From Legionella donaldsonii (lineage in GTDB: Bacteria; Pseudomonadota; Gammaproteobacteria; Legionellales; Legionellaceae), in the NCBI RefSeq assembly GCF_900452385.1, contig NZ_UGOA01000001.1, positions 2,613,501 through 2,677,500 of the forward strand: 64,000 nucleotides of DNA. Reading direction: 5' to 3'. The notes below the pieces were generated by a model that was not told the DNA's origin, did no database searches, and saw only the letters and a program-made list of their open reading frames with translations. The position numbers and the translations under genes are program-made. Positions 26,535 to 36,049 of this stretch are shown here, piece by piece (positions within the stretch are counted from its first letter, which is position 1; each line of letters starts with the position of its first letter).

Positions 26535-27812
26535 ATGAATTATTTTCCTGTGGTAATTTATCTTTTCATTGCCTTGTTTCTACAAAATAACTTGGCACTG
26601 GCGCATAAATCTTCCCAACACTATATGGCTATGCTACAGGCAAGGAGTGAGCATGGCTATTTGCCCGTGGAACATGGTCAATTGTGGTATTGGTTTGTTA
26701 AAGCTGATCACCCGGATGCCCCGCTGACACTCTGGCTAAATGGCGGACCGGGATGCTCGTCGATGGTTGGACTATTTATAGAAAATGGCCCCTATCTTTT
26801 ACAAAACATGGAAACTGTCACTAAACCGGCAGCTTACCATTTTAAAGAAAACCCTTTTGCCTGGACAAAGGTCTCCCATATGCTCTATTTGGATAATCCG
26901 GTAGGAACAGGCTTTTCTTTGCCATCACGGTATACCACTTCACCCAAAGAAATGCGTGAGAATGTAGTACAGGCTTTGCAGGAATTTTTTACTCGTCATC
27001 CAGAATTGAAAAAAAATGCGTTCTTTATTTTTGGTGAATCTTATGCCGGTAAAGATATTCCAAATATTGCTTATGAAATCAAACACTCTACTGATTTCAA
27101 CCTCAAAGGGATTGGTATGGGTAATGGCTTTATTGATCCTCATTCAATCAATATTACTCAAGTCGAATTTGCTAGAAATAATTCACTCATTGATGAAAAA
27201 AAAGCAAAAGAGCTCTTAGCCAAAGCCCGCGCTAAATGGCAACAATTCTATGAACTGCAGGATAAAGGAGAAAAACCAAGTTTGTATTTAGCTAAAAAAA
27301 CTGCTTATTTTACTCTCGGAAGATTAAAAGAAATATTGACAAAAAAACACCAAATTCCTGTTGTTAATACCTATGACATTCGCATTATTAAATACCCTTA
27401 TATTCGAGATAATTTAAACCACTTTCTAAATGATGAAAATTACAAGCCAGTAAAAGCCAAAGGATCGTGGGTAGAATGCGGTAAAGATAATCATATTGTC
27501 CGCCATTATCTAATGAATTCTATTCCCCTTTCGTCAGCCCCTCTTATTGTAAAATTATTAAAAGACTTTCAATTACCGATATTGATTTTTAATGGCATGG
27601 ACGATCTGATGGTTCCTTATTTGTCGCACCCTATGTGGCTTAATAAATATGATATACGTATACAAGCTAAAGATAATCGGGGATTAATCTATCAAGCTGT
27701 CGACTATCCGCTGGAATTAGTGTTTGTGAAAGAGTCAGGCCATATGGTTTTATTAGATCAGCCGGAGTTAGCTTTTGAGCTATTTAAAAATTTCATAGAA
27801 CGCTATGAATGA
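26535..27812 (+). CDS. Serine carboxypeptidase, S10 family (eukaryote-like), copy 1
   Basis: A 425-residue protein with a signal peptide (cleavage near ALA-H, residue 23-24). S10 hallmarks are present in order: the oxyanion block LWLNGGPGCSSM, YLDNPVGTGFS, the nucleophile Ser169 in FGESYAGKD, the Asp in FNGMDDLMVP and the His in ESGHMVLLDQP (His403). These enzymes remove C-terminal residues at acidic pH and are mostly eukaryotic vacuolar proteases; secreted versions recur in Legionella. A TATAAT hexamer lies at 26498. Another family member occurs at 36371, with different flanks, so this is not a local tandem duplication. Confidence 0.9.
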   Translation: MNYFPVVIYLFIALFLQNNLALAHKSSQHYMAMLQARSEHGYLPVEHGQLWYWFVKADHPDAPLTLWLNGGPGCSSMVGLFIENGPYLLQNMETVTKPAAYHFKENPFAWTKVSHMLYLDNPVGTGFSLPSRYTTSPKEMRENVVQALQEFFTRHPELKKNAFFIFGESYAGKDIPNIAYEIKHSTDFNLKGIGMGNGFIDPHSINITQVEFARNNSLIDEKKAKELLAKARAKWQQFYELQDKGEKPSLYLAKKTAYFTLGRLKEILTKKHQIPVVNTYDIRIIKYPYIRDNLNHFLNDENYKPVKAKGSWVECGKDNHIVRHYLMNSIPLSSAPLIVKLLKDFQLPILIFNGMDDLMVPYLSHPMWLNKYDIRIQAKDNRGLIYQAVDYPLELVFVKESGHMVLLDQPELAFELFKNFIERYE

Positions 27813-27826
27813 TAAAGCTCGCTTTT

Positions 27827-28120
27827 TTAAGGCTCTGGTAGATTATTGTTTTCAATTCCTTCATGCGGAAATTGGTTAAGTACCGCTGGATTCGCATTAT
27901 AAACGATGTACCAACCTCGCCCGCCTGGTTCTACTTCTAGAGCGATATAGCTGAGCTCTATTTTAGAACGAATATTAGCCAACACCGAAGCAGCATCCGT
28001 TTGAGTAGAAAATAATTTAGACTTTAGGAAATTACCATTAGTATCTGAAGCCACCTTAAAACCAGCCTCAGAATCCTTAAGTATCTTTGCTATTTTATCC
28101 TCATTTTTTGGGTGAAACAT
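27827..28120 (-). CDS. Small orphan protein
   Basis: From the ATG at 28120 the protein is 97 residues (MFHPKNEDKIAKILKDSE...); a TTG at 28165 would add 15 residues. It is soluble with mixed helix and strand; SDTNGNFLKSKLFSTQTDAA and the Tyr/Trp-containing RGWYIVYNANPAV are the only distinctive stretches. No family is recognised. It converges with the S10 carboxypeptidase, 14 bases between stops. Confidence 0.5.
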   Translation of the reverse strand: MFHPKNEDKIAKILKDSEAGFKVASDTNGNFLKSKLFSTQTDAASVLANIRSKIELSYIALEVEPGGRGWYIVYNANPAVLNQFPHEGIENNNLPEP

Positions 28121-28165
28121 ACCTGAATCCACATAACAATATCTAATTACATTATAGATAAGCAA

Positions 28166-28706
28166 TAGGTGGTTTTTTTCTATTTATTAATTTAAATAAA
28201 ATTATAAAGAAAAAAATAGAAAACAAACAAATTAACGCAATAAATTAATCTACCAGAAATAACAAGACCTCTCTTTCTATGCGACCCATACCGATTAAAA
28301 TAATTAATAAAATCAACATTAAAAATCAAAAATACACCCAATGCTAGAACAAAAACTATAAAGAACTATTTCATCCTTTTATACTGATAAAAAATGCGCC
28401 TTCTTTCACGAAATTTTCAAGTCGATTTATATAATATTTTTTAGTTTCATACCGGTATTATCCGATACTAGGCTTTCATTCATTAAGTCCATGATGGATA
28501 CTCTAAAGCGACTAGAAAGAACTCCTGATTAACCAAGCTAATTTTTATTATTAAATTTTTGCACACGCCCTTATCAATCGCTGTTTCCCATCTCTTGATT
28601 GACGCCTCTGGCTTAATAGCGCAATTTAATGCATTATGTACAAAGCAGTGCCTGGACTAGTCATGGACATGTTGCTAACCATTTTCATTTATTAAGGGAG
28701 TAAACG
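28166..28706. other. 540-bp AT-rich intergenic region, no gene found
   Basis: No open frame of convincing composition, no tRNA-like fold and no strong hairpin was seen. It holds the divergent upstream regions of the genes at 27827 and 28707. A GGAG-like ribosome-binding stretch (AAGGGAG) precedes the ATG at 28707. Confidence 0.5.
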
Positions 28707-29393
28707 ATGGCTAAAACATTGGGAGTCCTTGTATACGAAAATTGTCAACCGATTGATTTCATTGCTCCCTGGGAGGTATTTTCTCTCTGGAAAACCATTG
28801 CAGAGCCGATTAATCTCTATTTGATCTCTCAAGATGGGGGCTATGTATCGTGTGTCAATGACATTCTAATAAAGACCCATTGTGATTTTGAACGCTCACC
28901 ACAATTAGATTATCTGATTATTCCCGGCGGAAAAGGCAGAATTAACGAAGTAAACAATGCCAAATTAATATCATTTATTCAAAAACAAGCCAAAAATGCT
29001 CAATATATCCTTTCTATATGTACTGGTATGTTCCTGCTTCATAAAGCAGGACTGCTCCATGATAAGTTAGTAACAACTTATTGGCGAGCCATGCCAGAAG
29101 CCAGACTACTTTCAAATGTTCAGGTCACGGAAGAAAGAATGGTAAAAAATGGGAACATATGGCTTGCAGCTGGTGTCTCAAGCGGGATTGACCTGGCTTT
29201 TGAATTTATCGCCGAAATAGATGGCAAAGAAGCAGCTGGCAAAGTGCAGCTACTCTATGAAAATTTTCCCCTAAATCATGCTTATTGCACAGCGAATATG
29301 GCACATTCATTACCGCCTTATAATGATAAGGAAGAGAACTCCCTTCATTTACCCAGATACATTCTTGAGTACATAGAAAAGTATGCGCCTTAG
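28707..29393 (+). CDS. DJ-1/PfpI-family protein (class I amidotransferase-like)
   Basis: A 228-residue protein of the DJ-1/PfpI superfamily. The conserved acidic residue is in IAPWEVFSLW, the loop in LIIPGGKGR and the nucleophile Cys in the elbow ILSICTGMFLLHKAGLL. The arrangement resembles isonitrile-hydratase/AraC-N-terminal-type members rather than the chaperone/deglycase subgroup, but the substrate cannot be fixed from sequence. There is no DNA-binding domain. It is transcribed alone with a good ribosome-binding site. Confidence 0.8.
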   Translation: MAKTLGVLVYENCQPIDFIAPWEVFSLWKTIAEPINLYLISQDGGYVSCVNDILIKTHCDFERSPQLDYLIIPGGKGRINEVNNAKLISFIQKQAKNAQYILSICTGMFLLHKAGLLHDKLVTTYWRAMPEARLLSNVQVTEERMVKNGNIWLAAGVSSGIDLAFEFIAEIDGKEAAGKVQLLYENFPLNHAYCTANMAHSLPPYNDKEENSLHLPRYILEYIEKYAP

Positions 29394-29567
29394 GTAAATA
29401 ACTTAGACTAGTTAACCTGATGTCTTAACTAATATTTCCTATAAAGAAAGACTCAATAGCACTTGTTCATTTGTACTATCACAGATAATATTAGCTCAGA
29501 ACAGGGCTTAAAATTATTTTGTCGCTTGGTTATTTCATCTCCTGTTTCATGGCCGAAATAGGGTCTA

Positions 29568-29702
29568 TTAGCGTTTCGCTAGCTTGAGTGTTTGGGCGTT
29601 GGTTTTTCTAGCATCGTAGCGGAGCATACCCACTCGTATGTGACCAGCGACGCACCGAACGCATAAACACCAAGAGAGTCGAAAGGCCGACAGACGCTAG
29701 TA
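29568..29702. repeat. 135-bp imperfect palindrome (MITE-like) upstream of the RND efflux operon
   Basis: The ends TATTAGCGT (from 29568) and ACGCTAGTAATA are near-exact inverses. Moving inward, GTGTTTGGGCGTTGGT (about 29588-29603) matches the inverse of ACCGAACGCATAAACAC (29654-29670) with few changes. The centre has CATAC/GTATG arms around CCCACTC. The element ends about 20 bases before the ATG at 29725, so it lies in the promoter or leader of the efflux genes. Its core (CATCGTAGC ... TGACCAGCGACGCAC) is shared with the palindrome at 1850-1912. Confidence 0.6.
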
Positions 29703-29724
29703 ATATAGGGAAATAGTAGCCCAC

Positions 29725-31278
29725 ATGTTAAAGATTCTTCTAGTAATAAGTTGTCTAGTTCTAAGTTCCTGTATGGTCGGCCCCAACTATAAAGAGCCGA
29801 AAAAAAATATTGCCCCTCATTGGTTGAAAAATGGTCCCGGGGTGAGAGCAGCGCCCATCCGAAATGCAAATTGGTGGCAAGCATTTCACGACCCAACCTT
29901 AACTTCATTAATTCAGCAGGGTTATTTCAATAATTTATCATTACAAGTTGCGGGGGTTCGGGTTTTGCAAGCCAGAGCGCAACTGGCCCAAGCAGTGGGA
30001 GAGCTTTATCCCCAGCAGCAAAATATGGGGGGTAACATTACTTATAATCGTATTGGCGGTAGCTCACTGCAAGACATTTTACCCAACAAATTTGAAACAG
30101 CTGCCGTCGGCTTTACCGCGAGCTGGGAAATTGATTTTTGGGGAAAATATCGCCGGGCTATTCGATCCAATGATGCAACGTTCTTATCATCAGTTGCTGC
30201 CTATGATGATGCTTTAGTGACGCTAACTGCGGATATTGCAAGTACCTATGTCAGCATACGTACCGACGAGAAATTAATACGAGTCACTCAAGCCAATATT
30301 CAGTTACAGACGGCGAGTCTCAAGGTCGCGCAGTCTCGTTATAAAGGAGGCCAAACGAGTTTGCTTGATGTGGAACAAGCACAAACAGAGCTTGCCGAAA
30401 CGCAGGCTACACTGCCTACACTGGTCAGTGAACTGCAAACACAGAAAGATAAACTGGCAGTATTACTTGGTACTACACCAAACTGTGTAGATGATTTGCT
30501 CAAAAAAAATCAGGGTATTCCCAAAGCACCGTCCATGGTATCAGTAGGTATTCCCAGAGAAGCCTTGGCACAGCGCCCCGATGTTTATCAAGCACGCATG
30601 GAAGCCATCGCGCAATCTGAAGCGATAGGAGCCACTGCAGCTAATCTCTATCCGGCCTTTTCACTATCTGGAACGTTTTATTTTGCTTCTAATAACATTG
30701 GCAATCGTTCACTCAGTGATATTTTCAATTGGTCAAGCCGCAATATTTCGGCGGGACCTTCATTTCTGTGGCCTATCCTGAATTATGGCCAAATTACTAA
30801 CCAGGTACGGGTGCAAGATGCGGCCTTCCAACAAGCCTTGTTAAAATACCTTAATCTCATATTACAAGCACAGAAAGAAGTCCAGGATAATATTACTCGC
30901 TATGTCGAAACAAAAAAATCCGAAGCCTATCTTGTCAAAGCAAATAGCGCTGCCACTGTCACCACGAGATTAGCGATGACTCGGTATAAAGAAGGTGAAA
31001 CTGATTACACAACGTTATTGGATGCTGAACGACAACTGCTGCGGGTACAAAAATCATTGACACAGTCACAGGGTGATATTGCCCAATCCCTGGTGGCACT
31101 TTATCGTGCTCTGGGTGGTGGCTGGCAAATCCGTTGTGGGAATGATATTGTTCGTAAACATATCAAGGCAGATATGGCTGCACGCACCAACTGGGGCAAT
31201 TTGTTAAAGAAACAAAATCATCTGCCACCGCTCACTGAAGAACAACGAATAAAGCAACTTTATTTACCAAACTGGTGA
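29725..31278 (+). CDS. Outer-membrane efflux lipoprotein (OprM/NodT family)
   Basis: A 517-residue outer-membrane factor. The N-terminus is a lipoprotein signal (MLKILLVISCLVLSSC, lipobox LSSC) followed by MVGPNYKEP, the standard start of OprM/NodT/CusC channels. Two OEP repeats are visible, each with long amphipathic helices; VAQSRYKGGQTSLLDVEQAQ and TRLAMTRYKEGETDYTTLLD are the symmetric helix motifs, and AQRPDVYQAR is the family block between them. It would form the trimeric outer-membrane exit duct for the adaptor and RND pump encoded next. The C-terminus extends about 40 residues past the usual end. The stop and the next ATG share one base. Confidence 0.9.
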   Translation: MLKILLVISCLVLSSCMVGPNYKEPKKNIAPHWLKNGPGVRAAPIRNANWWQAFHDPTLTSLIQQGYFNNLSLQVAGVRVLQARAQLAQAVGELYPQQQNMGGNITYNRIGGSSLQDILPNKFETAAVGFTASWEIDFWGKYRRAIRSNDATFLSSVAAYDDALVTLTADIASTYVSIRTDEKLIRVTQANIQLQTASLKVAQSRYKGGQTSLLDVEQAQTELAETQATLPTLVSELQTQKDKLAVLLGTTPNCVDDLLKKNQGIPKAPSMVSVGIPREALAQRPDVYQARMEAIAQSEAIGATAANLYPAFSLSGTFYFASNNIGNRSLSDIFNWSSRNISAGPSFLWPILNYGQITNQVRVQDAAFQQALLKYLNLILQAQKEVQDNITRYVETKKSEAYLVKANSAATVTTRLAMTRYKEGETDYTTLLDAERQLLRVQKSLTQSQGDIAQSLVALYRALGGGWQIRCGNDIVRKHIKADMAARTNWGNLLKKQNHLPPLTEEQRIKQLYLPNW

Positions 31279-32459
31279 TGAATATGACTTCAGAAAAAAA
31301 AGTTAACCTCGTGAAAATAGCAGCCATCACCTTGGTTATCCTTCTCCTCATTTATCTAATAACTCACCATAAAACCAGCAATACACAAGCATTGCCTACT
31401 CCAGTAGTAATTGTAAAAAAACCAGAATCAATGGAGATGGCTGAATATATTACCCAAACGGGTAATACCGTTGCTTTCAACTCTGTGAATTTGGTTGCCC
31501 GAATCGAAGGTTACCTCGATGCAATAAAATTTACCGATGGAACCTTTGTTAAAAAGGATCAGGAATTGTTTGTGATAGAGCCCCAGCCTTACTATGAAAA
31601 ACTTGTGGAAGCTGAGTCCTCGGTGATATCGCGAAAGGCCACTTATGAATATACCAAGATTGAGGCCGCACGCCAAAAGCAAATGTATAAAGAAAATGCC
31701 ACTTCGTTAAAGAATGTGGAAAAATGGGCGGCTCAAGCCGAAGCATCCAAAGCAGAAGTTGCTAAAGCAGAGGCTAATGCTAAGGTAGCAGCCATCAACT
31801 ACAGTTATACCCATGTGCTTGCTCCCTTCGACGGCAGAATTGGTCGCCATCTGATCGATGTCGGAAATCTAGTCGGTAATGGCAAAGCAACTGAATTGGC
31901 AACCATCGAACAGGTTGATCCTCTTTATGTTTATTTCAATCTCAACGAACTGGATTTAATCAGAATTCGTGACGCAGCAAGAGCCCGTGGTTTTAAACCC
32001 TCCGAGATCAATCAAATTCCAGTTTATGTAAGAATGCAAAATGAAGCAGGATTTCCTCATGAAGGGAAACTTGATTTCGTCAATACCGGACTGAATTCCT
32101 CAACAGGAACCATGCAGTTTCGAGCCCTTTTACCCAATAAAAATTATCCCTTATTGCCTGGTTTATTTGTACAAGTCCGTATTCCCTTGACCAAAAAAAT
32201 CCCGCATTTAACAGTACCTGACACTGCCATCCAATATGATCAAATCGGCCCCTATTTGTTACTCGTCAATAAAGACAATTATGTCGAATCAAGGCGCGTG
32301 GTATTAGGTAGTTTAGAACAAGGTAAGCGAGCCATTATTAAAGGGATTGATGCCGAGGATAAGATTATCGTTGACGGGTTGCAGAATGCAACGCCGGGTA
32401 ACCAAGTCAATCCTAAAATAGAAACAAACTCGTCGACTCAAGTATCAGCGGGAAAATAA
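31278..32459 (+). CDS. RND efflux periplasmic adaptor (AcrA/MexE type)
   Basis: A membrane fusion protein of 393 residues from the ATG at 31278, which overlaps the stop of the channel gene by one base (a GTG three bases earlier is also in frame). It has an N-terminal signal anchor (residues 12-27), a split lipoyl domain (GYLDAIKFTDGTFVKKDQEL and the matching half VLAPFDGRIG), a Lys/Ala-rich coiled-coil hairpin between (about 100-165) and the beta-barrel region SSTGTMQFRALLPN. There is no lipobox Cys, unlike AcrA; it resembles the MexE/HAE1 subgroup. It docks the RND pump to the channel. Confidence 0.9.
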   Translation: MNMTSEKKVNLVKIAAITLVILLLIYLITHHKTSNTQALPTPVVIVKKPESMEMAEYITQTGNTVAFNSVNLVARIEGYLDAIKFTDGTFVKKDQELFVIEPQPYYEKLVEAESSVISRKATYEYTKIEAARQKQMYKENATSLKNVEKWAAQAEASKAEVAKAEANAKVAAINYSYTHVLAPFDGRIGRHLIDVGNLVGNGKATELATIEQVDPLYVYFNLNELDLIRIRDAARARGFKPSEINQIPVYVRMQNEAGFPHEGKLDFVNTGLNSSTGTMQFRALLPNKNYPLLPGLFVQVRIPLTKKIPHLTVPDTAIQYDQIGPYLLLVNKDNYVESRRVVLGSLEQGKRAIIKGIDAEDKIIVDGLQNATPGNQVNPKIETNSSTQVSAGK

Positions 32460-32581
32460 ATGCTTTGCAAACGAGGAAGAGAAAGTCAGTGCGGTTAAAA
32501 AACCGGTTAGCCGTTTAACTTGCACGCTTTAGAAAAATACCTCCTGTCTAAAATGGATCTTCAAAGTGAGAAGAAACAGAA

Positions 32582-35500
32582 ATGATTTCTAAATTTTTTA
32601 TAGAACGGCCTGTACTTGCAAATGTTATTGCCTTACTGCTGGTTTTTCTTGGCTTAATTGCCATTATTGTTTTACCAGTGTCACAATACCCTGCGATAGT
32701 ACCACCAACAATTCAAGTAACAACCAATTATCCTGGTGCCGATGCCAAAACGTTAATTAATACCGTAGCACTTCCTATTGAGCAGCAAGTCAATGGCGTG
32801 GAAAATATGCTTTATATGCAATCCACGTCAACCAATAGTGGTAACTATACTTTGATTGTTACCTTTGCTATCGGTACTGATCTCAATTTCGCTCAAGTAC
32901 TGGTACAAAATCGCGTCCAAGCAGCAATGGCACAATTGCCAGAATCCGTACAGCAACAAGGCGTCGTCGTTCAGCAAAAATCTACCGCTATCCTGCAGTT
33001 TGTTACGTTAACATCCAAAAATGGCGAATACGATGGTTTATTCCTCGACAGTTATGCCACGATTAACATGCAAGATGAACTGTCTCGTTTGCCTGGAGTA
33101 GGTAACGTCATTATCTTTGGTTCAGGTGCCTATGCCATGCGAATCTGGCTGGACCCACAAAAAATGTTCGCTTTTTCTTTGAATCCACGTGACGTTCTTA
33201 ATGCGATCAGCAATCAAAACAAGGAAGTGTCTGCAGGTCAAATCGCGGCGCCCCCTGTAGTAGGCCAACAACCTTATCAATTTACTGTTAATGTCCCTGG
33301 CCAACTTGCCAATCCAGAAGAATTTGCCAACATCATCATCAAAAGCTCAGGGACGGATCCCAATGAAAGAGCTGATGCGAGTAGTGCCGCACAAATTGTG
33401 CGTATTCGGGATGTAGGCCGAGTCGAGCTTGGTTCTTCCAGTTATAGTCAGCTAGCTAAACTCAATGGCAAACCAACCGCAGCTATAGGGATATTCCAAC
33501 TTCCCGGAGCTAACGCTTTGGAAGTAGCCGAAGAAGTGCGTAAAACCGTTGCTAAAATGGCAAAAAAATTCCCGCCAGGGATGGAATATTCTATTCCCTT
33601 TGATACAACCATGTTCGTAAAAGCCTCGGTGACCGAAGTTTATAAGACACTCTTTGAGGCAGGCATTTTAGTCTTACTGGTCATTGTGGTTTTCTTACAA
33701 AATTTCCGTGCTACGCTAGTACCAGCCACCACGGTACCAGTCACTATTATTGGTACTTTCTTTGCCATGTTCTTATTGGGTTACAGCATCAATTTATTAA
33801 CCCTGTTTGCCCTGGTCTTGGCTATTGGTATTGTGGTAGACGACGCAATTGTTATTGTTGAAGGGGTTACACAACATATTGAAAGAGGCATGCCACCCAA
33901 AGAGGCTGCCATTGAAGCAATGCGTGAATTATTTGGGCCAATTCTTGGTATTACCCTGGTACTCATGGCCGTTTTTGTGCCCGCCGGATTTATGCCCGGT
34001 TTAACTGGTGCGATGTATGCTCAATTTGCTTTAGTCATCGCTGCAACGGCCTTCATTAGTGCGATCAACGCCATGACATTGAAACCGACTCAATGTGCTT
34101 TATGGCTGAAACCGATTGATCCAGATAAACCCAAAAATATTTTCTTTCGTGCCTTCGATCGCTTTTATAACCCTATCGAAGCCTCTTATATACGATTCAT
34201 GGATCGGCTTGTACATCACACGAATAAAGTTTGTCTCCTCGGTGTTTTGTTAGTTGCTATTGCGATTGGCGGTATCAGCCTTATTCCGACAGGTTTTATT
34301 CCCATAGAAGATCAGGGCTATCTCATTTTAAACGTCCTCTTACCTGATGGGGCAACCCTCGGGCGCACGGAAACTGTTTTGGATGAATTAAGTAAAAAAG
34401 TTTCCACAGTTCCCGGTGTTGCGAACGTCATTAGCATTGATGGTATTTCTCTTCTCGATAATAACGCCAACCTGGCTAATGCGGGTGTCGTGTATATCAT
34501 ATTCAAAGATTGGAGTGTCCGTGGAAAAGGAGAGGATTTAAAATCACTTTATACTAGGTTTAGCGAAATTGCCGCACAAACATTAAATGCCAAAGTATTA
34601 GTCGTTGTACCGCCCCCGATTCAAGGCTTGGGCTTATCAGGCGGTTTCCAAATGCAGGTAGAAATGCAAGATGGCAGTTTTGATTACCTCAAACTACAAA
34701 AAGTTACTGATCAGTTGGTGAAGCAAGGGAATGCCCTGCCCGAATTACAAAAAGTGATGACTTCTTTTCGTGCTGCTGTACCGCAAGTTTCCGCGCCAAT
34801 CAATCGTTCCAAGGCAGAGTCCTTAGGTGTCTCTGTGGGTTCCGCATTTGATACTTTACAAACTTATCTCGGCTCCTCTTATGTAAATCTTTTTACCAAA
34901 TTTGGCCAGGTATTTCAGGTCTATGTACAAGCAGACGCTTCTTCACGTACAAGTATAGAGGATGTGCGCAATTATTATGTAAAAAATCAGTATGGTGGCA
35001 TGGTTCCTCTTGGCACATTAACAGATATCAATCCAACTATCGGGCCAGCACTGATTTCCCTTTATAATCTCTATCCATCGAGCAGCATTAATGGCATTGC
35101 AGCAGCAGGCTATAGTTCGGGACAAGCCATTCAAACCCTGGAGCAATTGGCGCATAAAATTTTGCCCGGAGGCCTCTCTTTTGAGTGGACATCCACTGCT
35201 TACCAGGAAAAAGTAGCGGGCAATGTCAGTTATCTTATTTTTATCATGTCATTGATTTTGGTGTATATGATTTTAGCTGGGCAATACGAAAACTGGCTTG
35301 TACCAGCCTCAATTATTCTTAGCGTCCCTTTAACACTGATAGGAACAGTAATCGCGTTATCCAGCCTGGGGCTCGATAACAATATGTATACGCAGATAGG
35401 GTTGTTGTTGTTAATTGCTTTAGCAACCAAGAATGCGATTCTGATTGTTGAGGTCGCCCATGAGCAACGACAAATTCACCGCAAACCCATTATGGAGGCT

Positions 35501-35758
35501 GCGGTATTAGGAGCAAAAACACGTTTTCGCCCTATTTTAATGACTTCTTTTGCCTTCATTATGGGGGTGTTGCCTTTGGTCTTTGCCACTGGTGCCGGTG
35601 CCAATGCAAGGCGCTCCATTGGTGTGGCCGTATGCAGCGGCATGTTAGCGTCTACCTGCCTTGCGGTGGTCTTTGTGCCCGTGTTTTACGTATTGTTACA
35701 AACCTGGCAAGAGAAGCGGCATATGAAAAAGAAAGGGGTAAAAGCGACAGCAGAGTAA
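32582..35758 (+). CDS. RND multidrug efflux pump (HAE1 family, AcrB/MexF type)
   Basis: A 1058-residue inner-membrane pump, the normal length for HAE1. It begins MISKFFIERPVLANVIAL and shows the duplicated 1+5 helix pattern with two large periplasmic loops. The proton-relay Asp pair is in helix 4 (GIVVDDAIVIVEG), and motif A-like FIPIEDQGYL opens the second half. VSQYPAIVPPTIQVTTNYPG is typical of drug rather than metal pumps; the metal-specific charged helix residues of CusA are absent. With the adaptor and channel upstream it forms a complete tripartite efflux operon in the order channel-adaptor-pump. A terminator follows at 35764. Confidence 0.95.
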   Translation: MISKFFIERPVLANVIALLLVFLGLIAIIVLPVSQYPAIVPPTIQVTTNYPGADAKTLINTVALPIEQQVNGVENMLYMQSTSTNSGNYTLIVTFAIGTDLNFAQVLVQNRVQAAMAQLPESVQQQGVVVQQKSTAILQFVTLTSKNGEYDGLFLDSYATINMQDELSRLPGVGNVIIFGSGAYAMRIWLDPQKMFAFSLNPRDVLNAISNQNKEVSAGQIAAPPVVGQQPYQFTVNVPGQLANPEEFANIIIKSSGTDPNERADASSAAQIVRIRDVGRVELGSSSYSQLAKLNGKPTAAIGIFQLPGANALEVAEEVRKTVAKMAKKFPPGMEYSIPFDTTMFVKASVTEVYKTLFEAGILVLLVIVVFLQNFRATLVPATTVPVTIIGTFFAMFLLGYSINLLTLFALVLAIGIVVDDAIVIVEGVTQHIERGMPPKEAAIEAMRELFGPILGITLVLMAVFVPAGFMPGLTGAMYAQFALVIAATAFISAINAMTLKPTQCALWLKPIDPDKPKNIFFRAFDRFYNPIEASYIRFMDRLVHHTNKVCLLGVLLVAIAIGGISLIPTGFIPIEDQGYLILNVLLPDGATLGRTETVLDELSKKVSTVPGVANVISIDGISLLDNNANLANAGVVYIIFKDWSVRGKGEDLKSLYTRFSEIAAQTLNAKVLVVVPPPIQGLGLSGGFQMQVEMQDGSFDYLKLQKVTDQLVKQGNALPELQKVMTSFRAAVPQVSAPINRSKAESLGVSVGSAFDTLQTYLGSSYVNLFTKFGQVFQVYVQADASSRTSIEDVRNYYVKNQYGGMVPLGTLTDINPTIGPALISLYNLYPSSSINGIAAAGYSSGQAIQTLEQLAHKILPGGLSFEWTSTAYQEKVAGNVSYLIFIMSLILVYMILAGQYENWLVPASIILSVPLTLIGTVIALSSLGLDNNMYTQIGLLLLIALATKNAILIVEVAHEQRQIHRKPIMEAAVLGAKTRFRPILMTSFAFIMGVLPLVFATGAGANARRSIGVAVCSGMLASTCLAVVFVPVFYVLLQTWQEKRHMKKKGVKATAE

Positions 35759-35763
35759 GAAGT

Positions 35764-35790
35764 AAGCAGGATCAACTCTGCTTTTCTTCT
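35764..35790 (+). terminator. Intrinsic terminator of the RND operon
   Basis: AAGCAG (35764-35769) pairs with CTGCTT (35778-35783), followed by the pyrimidine tract TTCTTCT. Confidence 0.7.
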
Positions 35791-35973
35791 TTCCTTTCAT
35801 TTTCGAGCGATTCCCGGTCATGGTGTTACTTAAACTCCTCTCTTATCAAATTCATTTATTAAGCAAGTTTTTTTAAAAAAAGCACCAAAATGGATGATAA
35901 TCACGCACAATACCGCTAAAAACAAACTCATTGACTAATTAATTTTCATTTTAAATGAAAAAAATTTATTTAT

Positions 35974-35993
35974 CTTAAGCTTTCCTTAAGGTT
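35974..35993 (+). promoter_or_regulatory. Strong PmrA-box candidate
   Basis: CTTAAGCTT-TC-CTTAAGGTT is a direct repeat with 11-bp period that matches every fixed position of the PmrA-type pattern CTTAA-N2-TT-N2-CTTAA-N2-TT. It lies 57 bases before the ATG at 36050; TAAAGT (36012) and TATAAG (36017) are possible -10 hexamers. PmrA boxes in Legionella and Coxiella mark Dot/Icm effector and secretion genes. Confidence 0.65.
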
Positions 35994-36049
35994 TATTTCA
36001 GAAAACCTTGATAAAGTATAAGTAATCTAAATTAACTAAAGTGATCGAT

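Noticed and set aside
29579-29908. Minus-strand 109-codon frame over the palindrome and channel gene
   Set aside because: It overlaps the well supported lipoprotein start of the efflux channel and half of it lies in the palindromic repeat.
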